Below, piece after piece: positions 36,445-47,000 of a stretch of DNA of 64,000 nt. Under the pieces are notes generated by a model, which had not been told where the DNA came from, did not search any database, and saw nothing but the letters and a program-made list of their open reading frames with translations. The DNA lies in contig CAKUXX010000008.1 in NCBI GenBank assembly GCA_934702355.1, forward strand, positions 20,357 through 84,356, in the 5' to 3' direction. The stretch comes from an uncultured Methanomassiliicoccales archaeon (GTDB taxonomy: Archaea; Thermoplasmatota; Thermoplasmata; Methanomassiliicoccales; Methanomethylophilaceae). Made by a program: the position numbers and the translations under genes. Each line of letters starts with the position of its first letter. Positions within the stretch are counted from its first letter, which is position 1.

Positions 36445-37530
36445 TCACCAGGTGGACTTCTTCCTCTGGACGTACAGGAAATAGAGGAACAGCGGACTTC
36501 CTATCAGAGCGGTTATCACACCCACCGGGAGCACGGCAGGGAGCATGCGGACAATGCAGTCCGAGCCCACGACCATCAATGCGCCCGTGAGAGCGGATGC
36601 GGGGATCAGGACCTTGCTGTTGCTTCCCACGAACAGCCTGGCGATGTGCGGAGCGACCAATCCCACGAATCCTATCGTACCCGTGTAGCACACGGCGACG
36701 GCGGTCGCGACGGATATCATGAGGAAGCATGCTATCCTCACGCGTATCGGACTCTCTCCGAGACTGATTGCCTCTTTGTCACCGAGGGCGATGACGTTTA
36801 TCCTGTTGGCCATGACCAGCATGACCAGGATGAGTATGATGGAGACTGCTATCATCACAGTGACCGCGCCCCATCCGGCGGAAGTGAGCGTTCCCAGGCT
36901 CCATTCGTAGATCTCCTGGAGGTTGTCCTCTGTGGCGTTGAACTTGAGGAACGTGGTGAACGCGTTGAACATGTACATTATGGCGATCCCGATGAGGATC
37001 ATCATCGTGGACGAGGTCTTCTTGAACGTGGAGACGACGATGATCGCGGCCGCAGGAATCAGAGAGAACACGAATGCGTTGAATATCTGTCCCGAATCGC
37101 CGTCCAGGAGGGGCAGCAGGCATGTCCCCGATACGATGTATATCGTCACACCGAACAGGGCTGCGGACGAGATACCGATAGTGTACGGATCCGTCAGGGG
37201 ATTGCGTGTGATGCTCTGCATCACGGCACCGGACACTGCGAGCAGTATGCCGACGCATATCCCGCAGATCGTCCTGGGGGCGTTGTCGTTGACAACCACG
37301 TAGTCTATCCACCATGCGGCATAGTCCTCGGACCTTGACGGGACATCTCCGGTTATGTGGTTCCACACTATGCCGAGGGCCTGCGTGAAGGAAATGTCGA
37401 TACGGCTTATCGACAGCGAGAATACACTTATTATGAATATAGCGAGGACCAGGAGGAGAGCGTATCCGAGCCTCTTCCTGCCTGCACCGCGGTATCCGGC
37501 GATGCCCTTCCTGACGTAATCCGAAGGCAT
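36445..37530 (-). CDS. FecCD-type ABC importer permease
   Basis: 361-residue permease of the iron-siderophore/heme/cobalamin import family: about ten helices, with VSGAVMQSITRNPLTDPYTIGISSAALFG and TGTIGFVGLVAPHIARL as family signatures. ATG at 37530 shares a base with the stop of the upstream FecCD gene, so the two are a heterodimer. The substrate (iron chelate, heme, corrinoid) is not decided by the sequence. Confidence 0.92.
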   Translation of the reverse strand: MPSDYVRKGIAGYRGAGRKRLGYALLLVLAIFIISVFSLSISRIDISFTQALGIVWNHITGDVPSRSEDYAAWWIDYVVVNDNAPRTICGICVGILLAVSGAVMQSITRNPLTDPYTIGISSAALFGVTIYIVSGTCLLPLLDGDSGQIFNAFVFSLIPAAAIIVVSTFKKTSSTMMILIGIAIMYMFNAFTTFLKFNATEDNLQEIYEWSLGTLTSAGWGAVTVMIAVSIILILVMLVMANRINVIALGDKEAISLGESPIRVRIACFLMISVATAVAVCYTGTIGFVGLVAPHIARLFVGSNSKVLIPASALTGALMVVGSDCIVRMLPAVLPVGVITALIGSPLFLYFLYVQRKKSTW

Positions 37531-38615
37531 CACCACACACCCCTCTTCTGCCTGATGATGAGATACAGGAATATCGGGGCCCCGATGAGGGATGTGACCA
37601 CTCCGACGGGGATCGTGGCGGACACGTCGATCGCACGGGACACTATGTCGCATCCGAGGAGGAACGCCCCTCCCACGACGACCGATGCCGGGATGACGAA
37701 GCGGTAGTCCGAGCCTATCAGCATGCGGACCATGTGCGGGACGATGAGTCCCACGAATCCTATGATCCCGACGAAGCTGATGATGGACGCGGCCATGAAG
37801 GAGAGTATTATCAGACACACGAGCCTGAGCTTCTCGCTGTCCAGTCCGAGCGCTTTGGCGTCCTTGTCCTCGAGGGACATCAGGTTCAGCTTGTTGGACA
37901 GCACCATCAGAATGGATGTTCCGATGACGCATGTGACCAGCACGAACGGGATGGAATCCCATGAAAGGTCTCCGAACTTCCCGACCTGCCAATGGTAGAC
38001 CTCCGAAAGCGTGGAGGAATCAGTCGACACCAGAAGCAATGTGGTGAGCGAGCTGAACAGATAGGACACAGCAGTCCCTGCCAGGATGAGGGTCGCCGGA
38101 GAGCGGTTCAGAAAGGGTGCGAGGACATAGATCACCATGACGGGGATCATCGCGAACAGCATCGAGTTGATGAGAGTTCCATATCCGTCGATCCCCGCGC
38201 CGCCTGCGCTGAAGCCTAAGACCATCGCAATGGACACTCCGAGCAGGGCTCCGGACGATATCCCCGTTGTATAGGGGTCCGCCAGGGGGTTCTTCATGAC
38301 GCTCTGCATCGCCGCCCCGGCCACCGATAGTCCCGCGCCTGCCACTATTGCGAATATCGCGCGCGGGACACGGTAGTTCCAGACGATGTTATCGTCGAAC
38401 CATGTGTCATAATCTAAGAGACGGTCGTATGTCGCACCTTTGAGGTGGGCGATGAACAATCCGTAGACCTCGGATATGGAGAGGTCGCGGGTACCGACCG
38501 CCAGCGAGACGAAGAACAGCGCGACTGCGACGACCGTGAAGACGGTTATGAAGAGCAGCCTCCGGGCCGTGTACCTCCCATACTCGTCCTTCATCGATTC
38601 CTTCGTCTGCACCAT
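37530..38615 (-). CDS. FecCD-type ABC importer permease
   Basis: 361 residues with a typical AGLSVAGAAMQSVMKNPLADPYTTGISSGALLG segment and IIGFVGLIVPHMVRMLIGSD. Partner of the following permease. It starts 65 bases behind the binding-protein gene, after a stem-loop that probably lowers read-through. Confidence 0.92.
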   Translation of the reverse strand: MVQTKESMKDEYGRYTARRLLFITVFTVVAVALFFVSLAVGTRDLSISEVYGLFIAHLKGATYDRLLDYDTWFDDNIVWNYRVPRAIFAIVAGAGLSVAGAAMQSVMKNPLADPYTTGISSGALLGVSIAMVLGFSAGGAGIDGYGTLINSMLFAMIPVMVIYVLAPFLNRSPATLILAGTAVSYLFSSLTTLLLVSTDSSTLSEVYHWQVGKFGDLSWDSIPFVLVTCVIGTSILMVLSNKLNLMSLEDKDAKALGLDSEKLRLVCLIILSFMAASIISFVGIIGFVGLIVPHMVRMLIGSDYRFVIPASVVVGGAFLLGCDIVSRAIDVSATIPVGVVTSLIGAPIFLYLIIRQKRGVW

Positions 38616-38640
38616 CCGGATGACCCTCGTTTCTGATGTT

Positions 38641-38674
38641 CAAGTAAAAAGGTTCGCCGGATCTCTCCGGCGAA
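38641..38674 (-). terminator. Stem-loop with T-run behind the binding-protein gene
   Basis: TTCGCCGGA and TCCGGCGAA (nine paired bases, 4-base loop) followed on the minus strand by CCTTTTTAC. It lies between the binding-protein and permease genes, where it can act as a partial terminator that leaves the binding protein in excess. Confidence 0.6.
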
Positions 38675-38680
38675 GGGGTT

Positions 38681-40006
38681 TCAGGCGTAGACGTCGGGCT
38701 CCACGAGGAAGGACATCGACGAGATGTTGAAGTCCACTCCGTCATAGAGCTTGTTCACGATGACCTGGTGGTACCTGTCGACCTTGTTGATGTCGACGAC
38801 ATCGGGATGCAGGGCCGCGGCCGCATATGCGAGCCTGAGGGCGACGGGGATGGATCCGGAGATCATGAACTGACCGTCGTCAGCGTGCTGCCAGGTGGAG
38901 AACTCGGCGGTGTAGTCGTCGTATGCCTTCTTCACGGACTCGGGGGTCTGGTCGTAGTTGAGCGCGGTCCTGATGTGGATGACGCGCTCGCAACCGACTG
39001 TGTTGAACTCGGGGTGGTCCTTGATCTTGATGGATGCGGTTCCTCCGTATTCGATTCCCTCCGCACCGAAGGATGCACCGGCCCTCAGAAGGAGCTGGGT
39101 GTAGTCGGATCCGAGGGACGAGATGGAACCGTTCGTACTGGATGCGACCGCAGATACGGGCTCGACGTTCTTCACCGCACCCTCGACGTAGTCCATCAGC
39201 TCGAAGCTGGTGTCGAGGTACTGGATGGCACGGCTCATCTTCTGGAAGAGCAGACCGATGAGAAGCGCGGAGTGGGTCATGACATCCTTGTCCAGGGATG
39301 CCGCGGCGACACGGACGACGTCGATGTTGGCGGATTCGAAAGCGGACTCGTTGGTCAGGTAGGACCTGTTCCAATCGGAGATGACCGCTGTGACGCCCTC
39401 CTTGGCGATGACATCGGAGGATCCGGCCTTGCCGTCCTCGAATGTGATCGTGGTGGAGGACTTTCCGAGCTTGACGACCTTGTCGGTGTTGAGATAGGAG
39501 TTTCCGAAGAGCGCCTTGTCGAGAGAGGAGTAGGAAGCACCCTTGATCTCGTTGACGATTCCGAGTGTGAACATGAGCATGGCCGTGTTGGAAGAGGCGG
39601 TCATGATGGCGGACTTGATCGGGAACTGCGTGGAGACGAGCTCCTCGTCCATGGTTCCGTCCTTGTTGGTGTCGTGATAGCTGACATGCCAAATGGTGGT
39701 GCTCTTTCCGAGCGTGATGTCCTTCACCACCTGCACATCGGCGGCGTCGATGACGCCGTTGTGGTCGGCATCGGCGAGGGGGTACTCCTCCACGGTGGCC
39801 CTCTGGTCCACGAGTTTCTGGATCAGGTCGACATCGGCCTGATTGATGTATCTGTCACCGTTGATGTTTCCGAGGACCTTCAGCTCCGCATTCTCGAAGG
39901 TGGAGGGTTCGTTGGATTCATCGTTGTTGTTGGTGACGAAAACTGCCACGGCGGCGACAACCAGTATGGCGACGACTGCCACTGCCGAGATCATCTTCTT
40001 GTCCAT
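38681..40006 (-). CDS. ABC substrate-binding protein with dockerin-like repeats
   Basis: 441 residues. An N-terminal membrane anchor (residues 6-24, no lipobox) is followed by two dockerin-type calcium loops at residues 47-58 (NINGDRYINQAD) and 79-90 (DADHNGVIDAAD) and a third EF-hand-like loop at 112-122 (DTNKDGTMDEE). Then comes a binding-protein domain of the iron/cobalamin class. The ATG directly follows the ATPase stop. Dockerin fusion to an import binding protein is unusual; it may dock on cohesins or simply bind calcium. Confidence 0.83.
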   Translation of the reverse strand: MDKKMISAVAVVAILVVAAVAVFVTNNNDESNEPSTFENAELKVLGNINGDRYINQADVDLIQKLVDQRATVEEYPLADADHNGVIDAADVQVVKDITLGKSTTIWHVSYHDTNKDGTMDEELVSTQFPIKSAIMTASSNTAMLMFTLGIVNEIKGASYSSLDKALFGNSYLNTDKVVKLGKSSTTITFEDGKAGSSDVIAKEGVTAVISDWNRSYLTNESAFESANIDVVRVAAASLDKDVMTHSALLIGLLFQKMSRAIQYLDTSFELMDYVEGAVKNVEPVSAVASSTNGSISSLGSDYTQLLLRAGASFGAEGIEYGGTASIKIKDHPEFNTVGCERVIHIRTALNYDQTPESVKKAYDDYTAEFSTWQHADDGQFMISGSIPVALRLAYAAAALHPDVVDINKVDRYHQVIVNKLYDGVDFNISSMSFLVEPDVYA

Positions 40007-40879
40007 TCAAATCACCTTTACTGATCCGTCGGTACAGGCCTCGGGACCTTTTCCGAAAGTGCATTGGCCCGCGGAGCACAGGGCGACTCCGGGAAGAGGC
40101 GCGCATCCGCCTGCGGATTCGTCCTCCAGTATGATGTACGGGTTCCCGTTGTCGTCTATGATCCTGCTCTCCACACCGTAGACCTGCCTGATATTGTCCA
40201 CAGTAAGGACATCTTTCGGAGAGCCTACCGCGAATATCCTGCCCTCGTGCATCATCACGACGTTGTCGGAGTAGCGCGCGGCGATGTTCAGGTCGTGGCT
40301 GATCATTATGACCAGTATGCCCTCGGTGTGGGAGATCTCCCTCAAAGTGCGGGAGATGGCGAGCTGATGCTTTATGTCCAAATTGGAGGTGGGTTCGTCG
40401 AGAAGTAGGATCTCGGGACACTGGACCAGGCCCCTTGCGAGCATCACCTTCTGGTGCTGCCCTGCGGAGAGCTCGTTGAAGTAGCGCATCGCGAGGTCCT
40501 GGATGCCAAGGCGTTCGAGAACGTCGAAAACGGCCTCCAGATCCTCGTCGGTGGTCCTCCATCCGGCATGCGGATGGCGTCCCAAAAGGACTGTGTCCAC
40601 CACCGTCAGTGGGAATGTGTCCGATGACGAATACGGAACGTATCCGACATGCCTCGCGACCTCCTTCAGGGAATACTCCGAGACATCCTGTCCGTCGAGA
40701 AGGACCCTGCCCTTCGTCGGGGACAGGATCTTGTTGATGCAGTGGATTAGCGTCGACTTCCCGACGCCGTTCGGGCCCAGGATCGAAACGACCTGCGCGC
40801 CCTCCATGTTCAGGGTGATGTCCTTCAGCACCGGGGTGTCCCCGTAACCGAACGACACGTCCTCTATCTCGACCTTCAT
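40007..40879 (-). CDS. FecE/BtuD-type ABC importer ATPase with Cys-rich tail
   Basis: 290 residues. Walker A GPNGVGKST (35-43), signature LSAGQHQK, Walker B LLLDEPTSNLD. The C-terminal tail CAPLPGVALCSAGQC...C holds four Cys that the paralogue at 47872 lacks. The ATG at 40879 is chosen behind a GAGGGG site. First gene of the leftward transport operon. TATA near 40938-40945 and an operator at 40910-40926 lie upstream. Confidence 0.9.
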   Translation of the reverse strand: MKVEIEDVSFGYGDTPVLKDITLNMEGAQVVSILGPNGVGKSTLIHCINKILSPTKGRVLLDGQDVSEYSLKEVARHVGYVPYSSSDTFPLTVVDTVLLGRHPHAGWRTTDEDLEAVFDVLERLGIQDLAMRYFNELSAGQHQKVMLARGLVQCPEILLLDEPTSNLDIKHQLAISRTLREISHTEGILVIMISHDLNIAARYSDNVVMMHEGRIFAVGSPKDVLTVDNIRQVYGVESRIIDDNGNPYIILEDESAGGCAPLPGVALCSAGQCTFGKGPEACTDGSVKVI

Positions 40880-40909
40880 GCGACCCCTCTTGGACATATC
40901 TTCCAATAA

Positions 40910-40926
40910 TTGGATTAAGCATCCAA
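40910..40926. promoter_or_regulatory. TTGGAT-N5-ATCCAA operator (site 2)
   Basis: Perfect TTGGATTAAGCATCCAA about 30 bases upstream of the ATPase ATG at 40879. It overlaps the predicted transcription start, placed to block it. Confidence 0.8.
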
Positions 40927-40994
40927 TGCAGGCATCACAAATAAACCTTCGTCAACGGAAAGCGGTCGGATGTACGCAATCAGACACCCATCCG

Positions 40995-42902
40995 TCATCT
41001 TATGACCGATTTCACACTCTCAGCCAGTCTGTCGGCGTTCAGGTCCTCCAGCCGGAAGTAGGTTCCTTCGAGCTCCATCGCAAGTTTCTCCGCATTGTCG
41101 AAGCGGATGTATCCCGCGCTCGCGTCGATGACTATCCACTTCACCTGCGGGATCGCCATCTCGGATGCGAGCTTCCTGACCTCTTCGTTGGCATCTGCAC
41201 CCGCCTTCAGCGGGACGTTTGCCCTGCCGTCCGTTATCAGCACTATGTAGCACGATTCGCCGGCATGCGTCCTGGAATAGGAGGTCATGAACTCGTTCAC
41301 CGTGACCAGCGCCTCGCCGAGGGGCGTCTTTCCGCCTGTGGGAAGCTCCTCCAGCTTGTGATAGCTGTACTCGACTGATTTCGTCGGAGGGAGGATGAGT
41401 TCAGCAGAATCGCGCCTGAAGGCCATCATGCCTATCCTGTCCCTCTTGACGTAGCTGTCGCGGAGCATCGACAGGACCGCACCTTTCACGGCGGCCATCC
41501 TCTTGCGGACCCCGAGGGAGCCGCTTGCGTCCACCAGGAACATAATGGTGCATCCGGAGCGGCGCTCGCGGACCTTCTCCCTGATGTCCTGTGTCGTTAT
41601 CGCTATGGACGATCCTTCATGCTCGCGGCTCTTCTGATAGGGTGCAGCGGCGCGTATGGTCGCGTCGAACGCTATGTCGCGGACGGTTCCGTCGGACTGA
41701 CGGGACCTTGCGTAGCGTCCGGTTGCGTCGTTGCTCTCGACCATGGCCCTCCTGCCCTTCCTGCTGGAGGTCCTGCGGACCACGCGTCCCCTGTCGTCAA
41801 GGTAGTCTATCACACGGAACTGCTCCCCGATCTCGAACATCATGTCATCCAGCATCTGCTGTATGTCCTGCATGTCCGGGGGCTGAGGGGGCTGCTGCTC
41901 CTGTTCCTGATTGTCGGGCTGATCGTTCGGAGGCTCAGGCGGCTGAGGGGGATCGGACCGGTCCTGCTCGTTATCATGATTATCGTCATCGTCCTGCTGG
42001 TCCTCCGGCGGTTCCGGGGGCTCCGGAGGCTGAGGGGGATCCGGAACGTAGTTCCTGCGGTGGGCGAGGCAGATCATCGCCGCCTCCTCCAGGTCCTTCC
42101 TCATGACCTCGTCGCGGCCGTTCAGTGCGGCGAGCGCCATGGATGCGTTCACTAAGGAGATGTCTCCGCGGAATCCGTCGGCAAGGACCTTCCCCACAAG
42201 CTCCACCGCCACCCCGAGGAGATCGTCGGAGATCATCACCAGCGGAAGTATACCGCGTGCGCGTTCGATGCGGTTCCGTATCTCATCCTCCTCGTCGAAG
42301 TACATCTGAGAGAATGTCACGGGATCGCGCTGATACGATACGTTGCGGCGCAGGACCTCTAGTCTTCCGTCCCCCTCGTCGGGGAAATCGGAGTACGCGC
42401 AGAGGTCGAAGCGGTCCAGAAGATGCGAGCTTATGTCGGAGTCCGAGGGGTTCATCGTGGCGATGAGCATGGTGTCGCACAGATACTCCGCGGACACGCC
42501 CTCCCTCTCCAGCACGACCCTTCCGGAGAGCACACAATCCAGAAGGGAGGCCAGAACCCTCTGCTCCAGGAGGTTGGCGTCATCCAGATAGAGGATGCAG
42601 CCGTCAGCACGGGATAGCAATCCTTTCTCCACGACAGACCTTCCCTCGCGGATGGTGGCCTCGACGTCCATACCTCCGAAGAGTTGCTCCTCGGTCACGC
42701 CGATCGGGATGTTCACTATCCTCTTCCCCGAAAGGGATCCTGTCGCTCTGGCCAGCACGGTCTTCGCGGACCCGGGGCCCCCTCTGATGAGGACTGTGCG
42801 GATACGCGGGTTGACAAGGGCGCAACATATCGCCCTCTTGGCATCCTCCATCCCGTAGACGGCGGAGAACGGGAACCCTGCCCTCATATCGACTGAAGGC
42901 AT
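40995..42902 (-). CDS. bchD: Magnesium/cobalt chelatase BchD-like subunit
   Basis: 635 residues. N-terminal AAA domain with Walker A GGPGSAKT (41-48) and [12 protein letters not shown] proline/acidic/Gln linker spans about 281-345. The C-terminal von Willebrand A domain carries MIDAS residues in LVDASGSLG. This is the three-part layout of BchD/ChlD, which together with the BchI ring drives metal insertion by the large subunit. Starts at ATG 42902 (AGGAG upstream) and overlaps bchI; ATG 42887 is an alternative. Confidence 0.9.
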   Translation of the reverse strand: MPSVDMRAGFPFSAVYGMEDAKRAICCALVNPRIRTVLIRGGPGSAKTVLARATGSLSGKRIVNIPIGVTEEQLFGGMDVEATIREGRSVVEKGLLSRADGCILYLDDANLLEQRVLASLLDCVLSGRVVLEREGVSAEYLCDTMLIATMNPSDSDISSHLLDRFDLCAYSDFPDEGDGRLEVLRRNVSYQRDPVTFSQMYFDEEDEIRNRIERARGILPLVMISDDLLGVAVELVGKVLADGFRGDISLVNASMALAALNGRDEVMRKDLEEAAMICLAHRRNYVPDPPQPPEPPEPPEDQQDDDDNHDNEQDRSDPPQPPEPPNDQPDNQEQEQQPPQPPDMQDIQQMLDDMMFEIGEQFRVIDYLDDRGRVVRRTSSRKGRRAMVESNDATGRYARSRQSDGTVRDIAFDATIRAAAPYQKSREHEGSSIAITTQDIREKVRERRSGCTIMFLVDASGSLGVRKRMAAVKGAVLSMLRDSYVKRDRIGMMAFRRDSAELILPPTKSVEYSYHKLEELPTGGKTPLGEALVTVNEFMTSYSRTHAGESCYIVLITDGRANVPLKAGADANEEVRKLASEMAIPQVKWIVIDASAGYIRFDNAEKLAMELEGTYFRLEDLNADRLAESVKSVIR

Positions 42903-43909
42903 CTCTCGAGCTCCTCTTGGTCGAAGGCCTCCTCCTCGAACGGGCGCCTCCTCATGCGGTGGGACAGGACGAGGGCGGCGACATCGCGGATGTCGTCCTT
43001 CGTCACGGTGTCCCTTCCTTCGAGAGCTGCATTGGCCTTTGCGGCCTTCATCATCGTGATGTCGGCCCTGTGGCCGTCGATGCCGAAATTGGTGGTCACT
43101 GCGACCACCGATCTGAGGATATCATCGCCTGCGACGATGTTCGGGAGCATCTCGCGTGCCTTGGCGATGCGCGAGCGCATGGCTTCGGTCTCGGCGCGGA
43201 CCTTCTCTGTGTATGCCTTGGGATCGGTGTCGAAGGCGAGACGCCTGCGGACGACCTCCATCCTCTGCTCCATGTCGCGGTCGCCTTTGACGTCGACGGA
43301 TAATCCGAATCTGTCCAGAAGCTGCGGCCTTAGCTCCCCTTCCTCGGGGTTCATCGTGCCTACGAGGACGAACCTGGAGGGGTGGGAGAACGAGACCCCC
43401 TCCCTCTCGATGTAGTTCACGCCCATGGCGGCGGAATCCAGGAGCAGGTCGACTATGTGATCGTCAAGGAGGTTAACTTCATCCACATAAAGGAGGTTCC
43501 CGTTGGCCTGTGCGAGGACGCCGGGCTCGAACTTCTTCTCGCCGGTCTTCAGGACGTGCTCGATGTCGAGTGTCCCTGCGACCCTGTCCTCTGTCGCGCT
43601 CAGCGGAAGCTCGACAACCCTCATCGGCTTCTCCTCCTTGCGCAGCTCCTCCCTGCGTGCATACTTCTCCGTGCAGTACGGGCACATCATGTCCGGACGG
43701 GACGGGTCGCAGTTGAACACGCATCCTTCCACGGACGTCCTCGACGGGAGCACCTGGGTCAGCGATCTGACTGTGGTGGATTTCGCAGTACCCTTCTCGC
43801 CCTTGATGAGAGCGCCTCCGATGCTCGGGTCGATTATGTTCAGAAGCAGTGCGCGCTTCATCGCGTCCTGACCTACGATGGACACGAATGGGAACAGAAG
43901 CCTTTCCAT
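42884..43909 (-). CDS. bchI: Magnesium/cobalt chelatase BchI-like AAA ATPase
   Basis: 341 residues. Walker [10 protein letters not shown] (37-45), Walker [12 protein letters not shown], sensor [20 protein letters not shown]. Between them is a C-x3-C...C-x2-C cluster (Cys 63, 67, 76, 79) that may hold zinc or Fe-S. Divergent from the cobN-like gene with a shared 121-base control region carrying two operators. It would form a hexameric ATPase ring with the BchD-like protein. Confidence 0.92.
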   Translation of the reverse strand: MERLLFPFVSIVGQDAMKRALLLNIIDPSIGGALIKGEKGTAKSTTVRSLTQVLPSRTSVEGCVFNCDPSRPDMMCPYCTEKYARREELRKEEKPMRVVELPLSATEDRVAGTLDIEHVLKTGEKKFEPGVLAQANGNLLYVDEVNLLDDHIVDLLLDSAAMGVNYIEREGVSFSHPSRFVLVGTMNPEEGELRPQLLDRFGLSVDVKGDRDMEQRMEVVRRRLAFDTDPKAYTEKVRAETEAMRSRIAKAREMLPNIVAGDDILRSVVAVTTNFGIDGHRADITMMKAAKANAALEGRDTVTKDDIRDVAALVLSHRMRRRPFEEEAFDQEELERCLQSI

Positions 43910-43922
43910 GTGGATTCCTCAA

Positions 43923-43939
43923 TTGGATTAGTCATCCAA
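43923..43939. promoter_or_regulatory. TTGGAT-N5-ATCCAA operator (site 3)
   Basis: Perfect TTGGATTAGTCATCCAA between the leftward TATA (minus-strand GTATTATA, 43947-43954) and the expected start of the bchI-bchD transcript. Confidence 0.8.
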
Positions 43940-44002
43940 TTGCTGGTATAATACCTCTTCCGATGACCGTTTCCAGGGAACACAAACACTTGATATATTG
44001 AG

Positions 44003-44019
44003 TTGGCATAATCATCCAA
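44003..44019. promoter_or_regulatory. TTGGAT-N5-ATCCAA-type operator (site 4)
   Basis: TTGGCATAATCATCCAA, directly behind the TGATATATTG TATA element (43991-44000) and in front of the cobN-like ATG. One half-site has a changed base pair. Confidence 0.75.
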
Positions 44020-44030
44020 AGAGGTCTGCT

Positions 44031-47000
44031 ATGAGGATAGTCTACGTATCGGTCCAAAGCATGGATGCTAAGAACATGGAGAAACCGGTCATGGAGATAG
44101 CCCGTGAGGAAGGATGGGATGTCGACATGTACTGCATCAACGGCGACGAGGTCGACGAAGATCCCTTGGTCTACCATGAACTGGTCCGCAGAACATCCGT
44201 TGCCGACCTGGTCATCATGAGGTGCATGACCGAACCGGGACGCATGAAGAAGTTCGAGAGATACGAGGAGGCCCTCAGAGAATGCCCCGGATACGTGATG
44301 ATATACGCAGGCAACATGGAGGTGCGCCTGCTTTACAGAGACCTCTTCAAGGGATCGGATGAGGATTTCGTCCGTCTCGGAGAATTCATGAGGAGCAGAG
44401 GGGCTGAAAATGACAAGTCCGTCGTAAGATGGCTCCACCATGCGCTCACCGGCGAAGGGGATGTCCCCGAACCCGTCACGGGAAGAGTGAACGGGATACA
44501 CCACCCGGATTTCGACGATGACATCGGACTGGAAGAATATCTCAAGGCCAATGTGGTCCCCGGAAGGCCCACCGTCGGGATACTGTACGGCGTGAACCTG
44601 TGGATATACGACGATCAGGCCCACATCGATGCTCTGATAAAAGAGCTGGAATCCAGGAATGTGAACGTCATACCGGTGTTCTTCAGCGCCGTCATGAGCA
44701 ACATCGACGGCGAGGAAGGGACTGCGAAGGTCTTCCGCCAATACTTCATGGACGGCGACAGGTCCAGAGTGGACACGGTCATCATGGCCACTCCGTTCTC
44801 GCAGCTCAACGGTTCGAGGGACTGCAACGGGGTTTCGACTCCGGACGACCAGAACTTCTACAGGACCCTCACCGATGTTCCCGTGATACAGTCGATGCTC
44901 TGCAACGGCCACTATGCTGATTACGAGGAGACTGCGGAAGGGCTGTCCAAAGGGGAGATCGTCGTCAGCGTGTTCTGGCCGGAGATCGACGGTCAGATCA
45001 TCTCCGTCCCGATCGGGTACAGCGAGGGCGGGAAGGGGTCGAGGAAGCATTCGCCGATAGACGACCGCGTCGCCCATCTGGCCAGACTCGCCTGCGGATG
45101 GGCCAAACTCACCCACAAACCCCGTTCCGAACGCAAGATCGCCATACTCATGTACCAATCCAGGCCGGAATCCGGAAGGATCGGAGGAGCCGCGGGATTG
45201 GACACCATTGAGAGCGTGAGCGATATGCTCATCCGCTTCGAGAAGGAGGGCTACACGCTCGACCACATACCCGGAAGCGGAAGGGCCCTGATAGACGAGA
45301 TATTAGATAATATAACGAATGACCTCGAATGGTCCTCGTCCGAGAGGATAAGGGAGAAAGCGCTCGACCTTGTCGGCAAGGACCGCTACCTCCGTCATTA
45401 CAACGAACTGTCGGAGTTCAACAGGAACCGCATGGAGGAATCCTGGGGAGAACCCATCGGGAAGGTCTCCGTGGACGACGGGAAGATGGTGATCCCCGGA
45501 CTGATAAACGGGAACATCCTGATCGGATACCAGCCGCTGAGGTCCTGGGCGGATCAGATGGAGTCGGTCTACCACGACCCCGTAGTCCCGATGCCCCATC
45601 AGTATCTGGAGTTCTACAGATGGCTCCGCGATGATTTCGATGTCGATATGATATTCCATATGGGTACGCACGGGACCCTCGAATGGCTTCCCGGGAAATC
45701 CGTGGGGCTGTCAAGCAAATGCTTCCCCGATGTTGTACTGGACGGGATACCGAACATCTATCCCTATGTGATAGACGACCCCGGAGAGGGAATCCAATGC
45801 AAAAGACGCATCGAATCCGTGCTGGTCGGGCACATGTGCCCCACTATGGCGCGTGCCGGAAGCTACGACGAGCTGACCGAAGTCGACAACGCCCTCCAAG
45901 AGTACTTCAAATCATCCTCGTCCGTCGCAGGGGAGAAGAAACTGTCCATGCTGTCCGAGATATTGGAATCCGCGAAGAAAGCGGAGCTTCTCAACGACCT
46001 CCATCTGGACCGGGACATCACCGCCGAGGAGTTCGAAGGACATCTGGAAGACCTCCACGAATACCTCACCGAGGTGAAGGACTCTCTGGTGAGGGACGGA
46101 CTGCACATCCTCGGACGTCCTCCGGAGGGGGAGCGCTTGGACGAGTGCATCTACTCACTTATGAGACTGAACAACGGAGAGGTCCCCTCTCTTAGGGCAT
46201 CCTTCTTCGAAGCGGGCGGTTATGATGTGGACGCACTTTCTGAAAAACCATCGGAATTCACGAACGGGATGCTCAATTCGGAGATCCTAGACGATATGGA
46301 CTCCAAACTCATGGAATGCATACGCAGGATGAGGGAATCGGACTTCGATCTCGAGAAATCTAAGGAATGTGTGTCCGAATATGTCACGATAATAGGTTCA
46401 CTGAATGAATCCATCTTGTACGTATGCAACACGCTCGCACCCAACCTGCTGCGCATGACGGACGAGATGGACAGTATGATCCGCGGATGCGACGGGAAGT
46501 ATGTCCTCCCCGGACCATCCGGTGCTCCGACCCGCGGGAATGCGGACATCCTCCCGATGGGCAGGAACTTCTACGGCATCGACCCGGACATCATCCCTCC
46601 GCGCGCGTCGTGGGAGATCGGGAAGAAGATGGCCGACCAGATGATCGACCGCTACAGGGAAGAGAAGGGATGCTATCCGAGGGAGGTCGGATTCATAATA
46701 TGGGCTACCGACACCATGAAGACCAACGGTGACGACGTAGCGTACATCCTTTGGCTGATGGGCGTCAAACCCGTCTGGTCCAAGAGCGGAGGACAGGTCA
46801 TCGGACTCGAGGTTATACCTCTCGCGGAACTCGGAAGGCCGAGGATAGATGTCACAGTCAGGATAACCGGACTGTTCAGGGACACGTTCCCCAATCTGAT
46901 CGATCTGATAGACGATGCTGTCAAGATGGTGGCGGACCTCGACGAATCGGAAGAGGAGAACTACCTTGCGGCGAACCTCAGGAACGATATGATCGAATCC

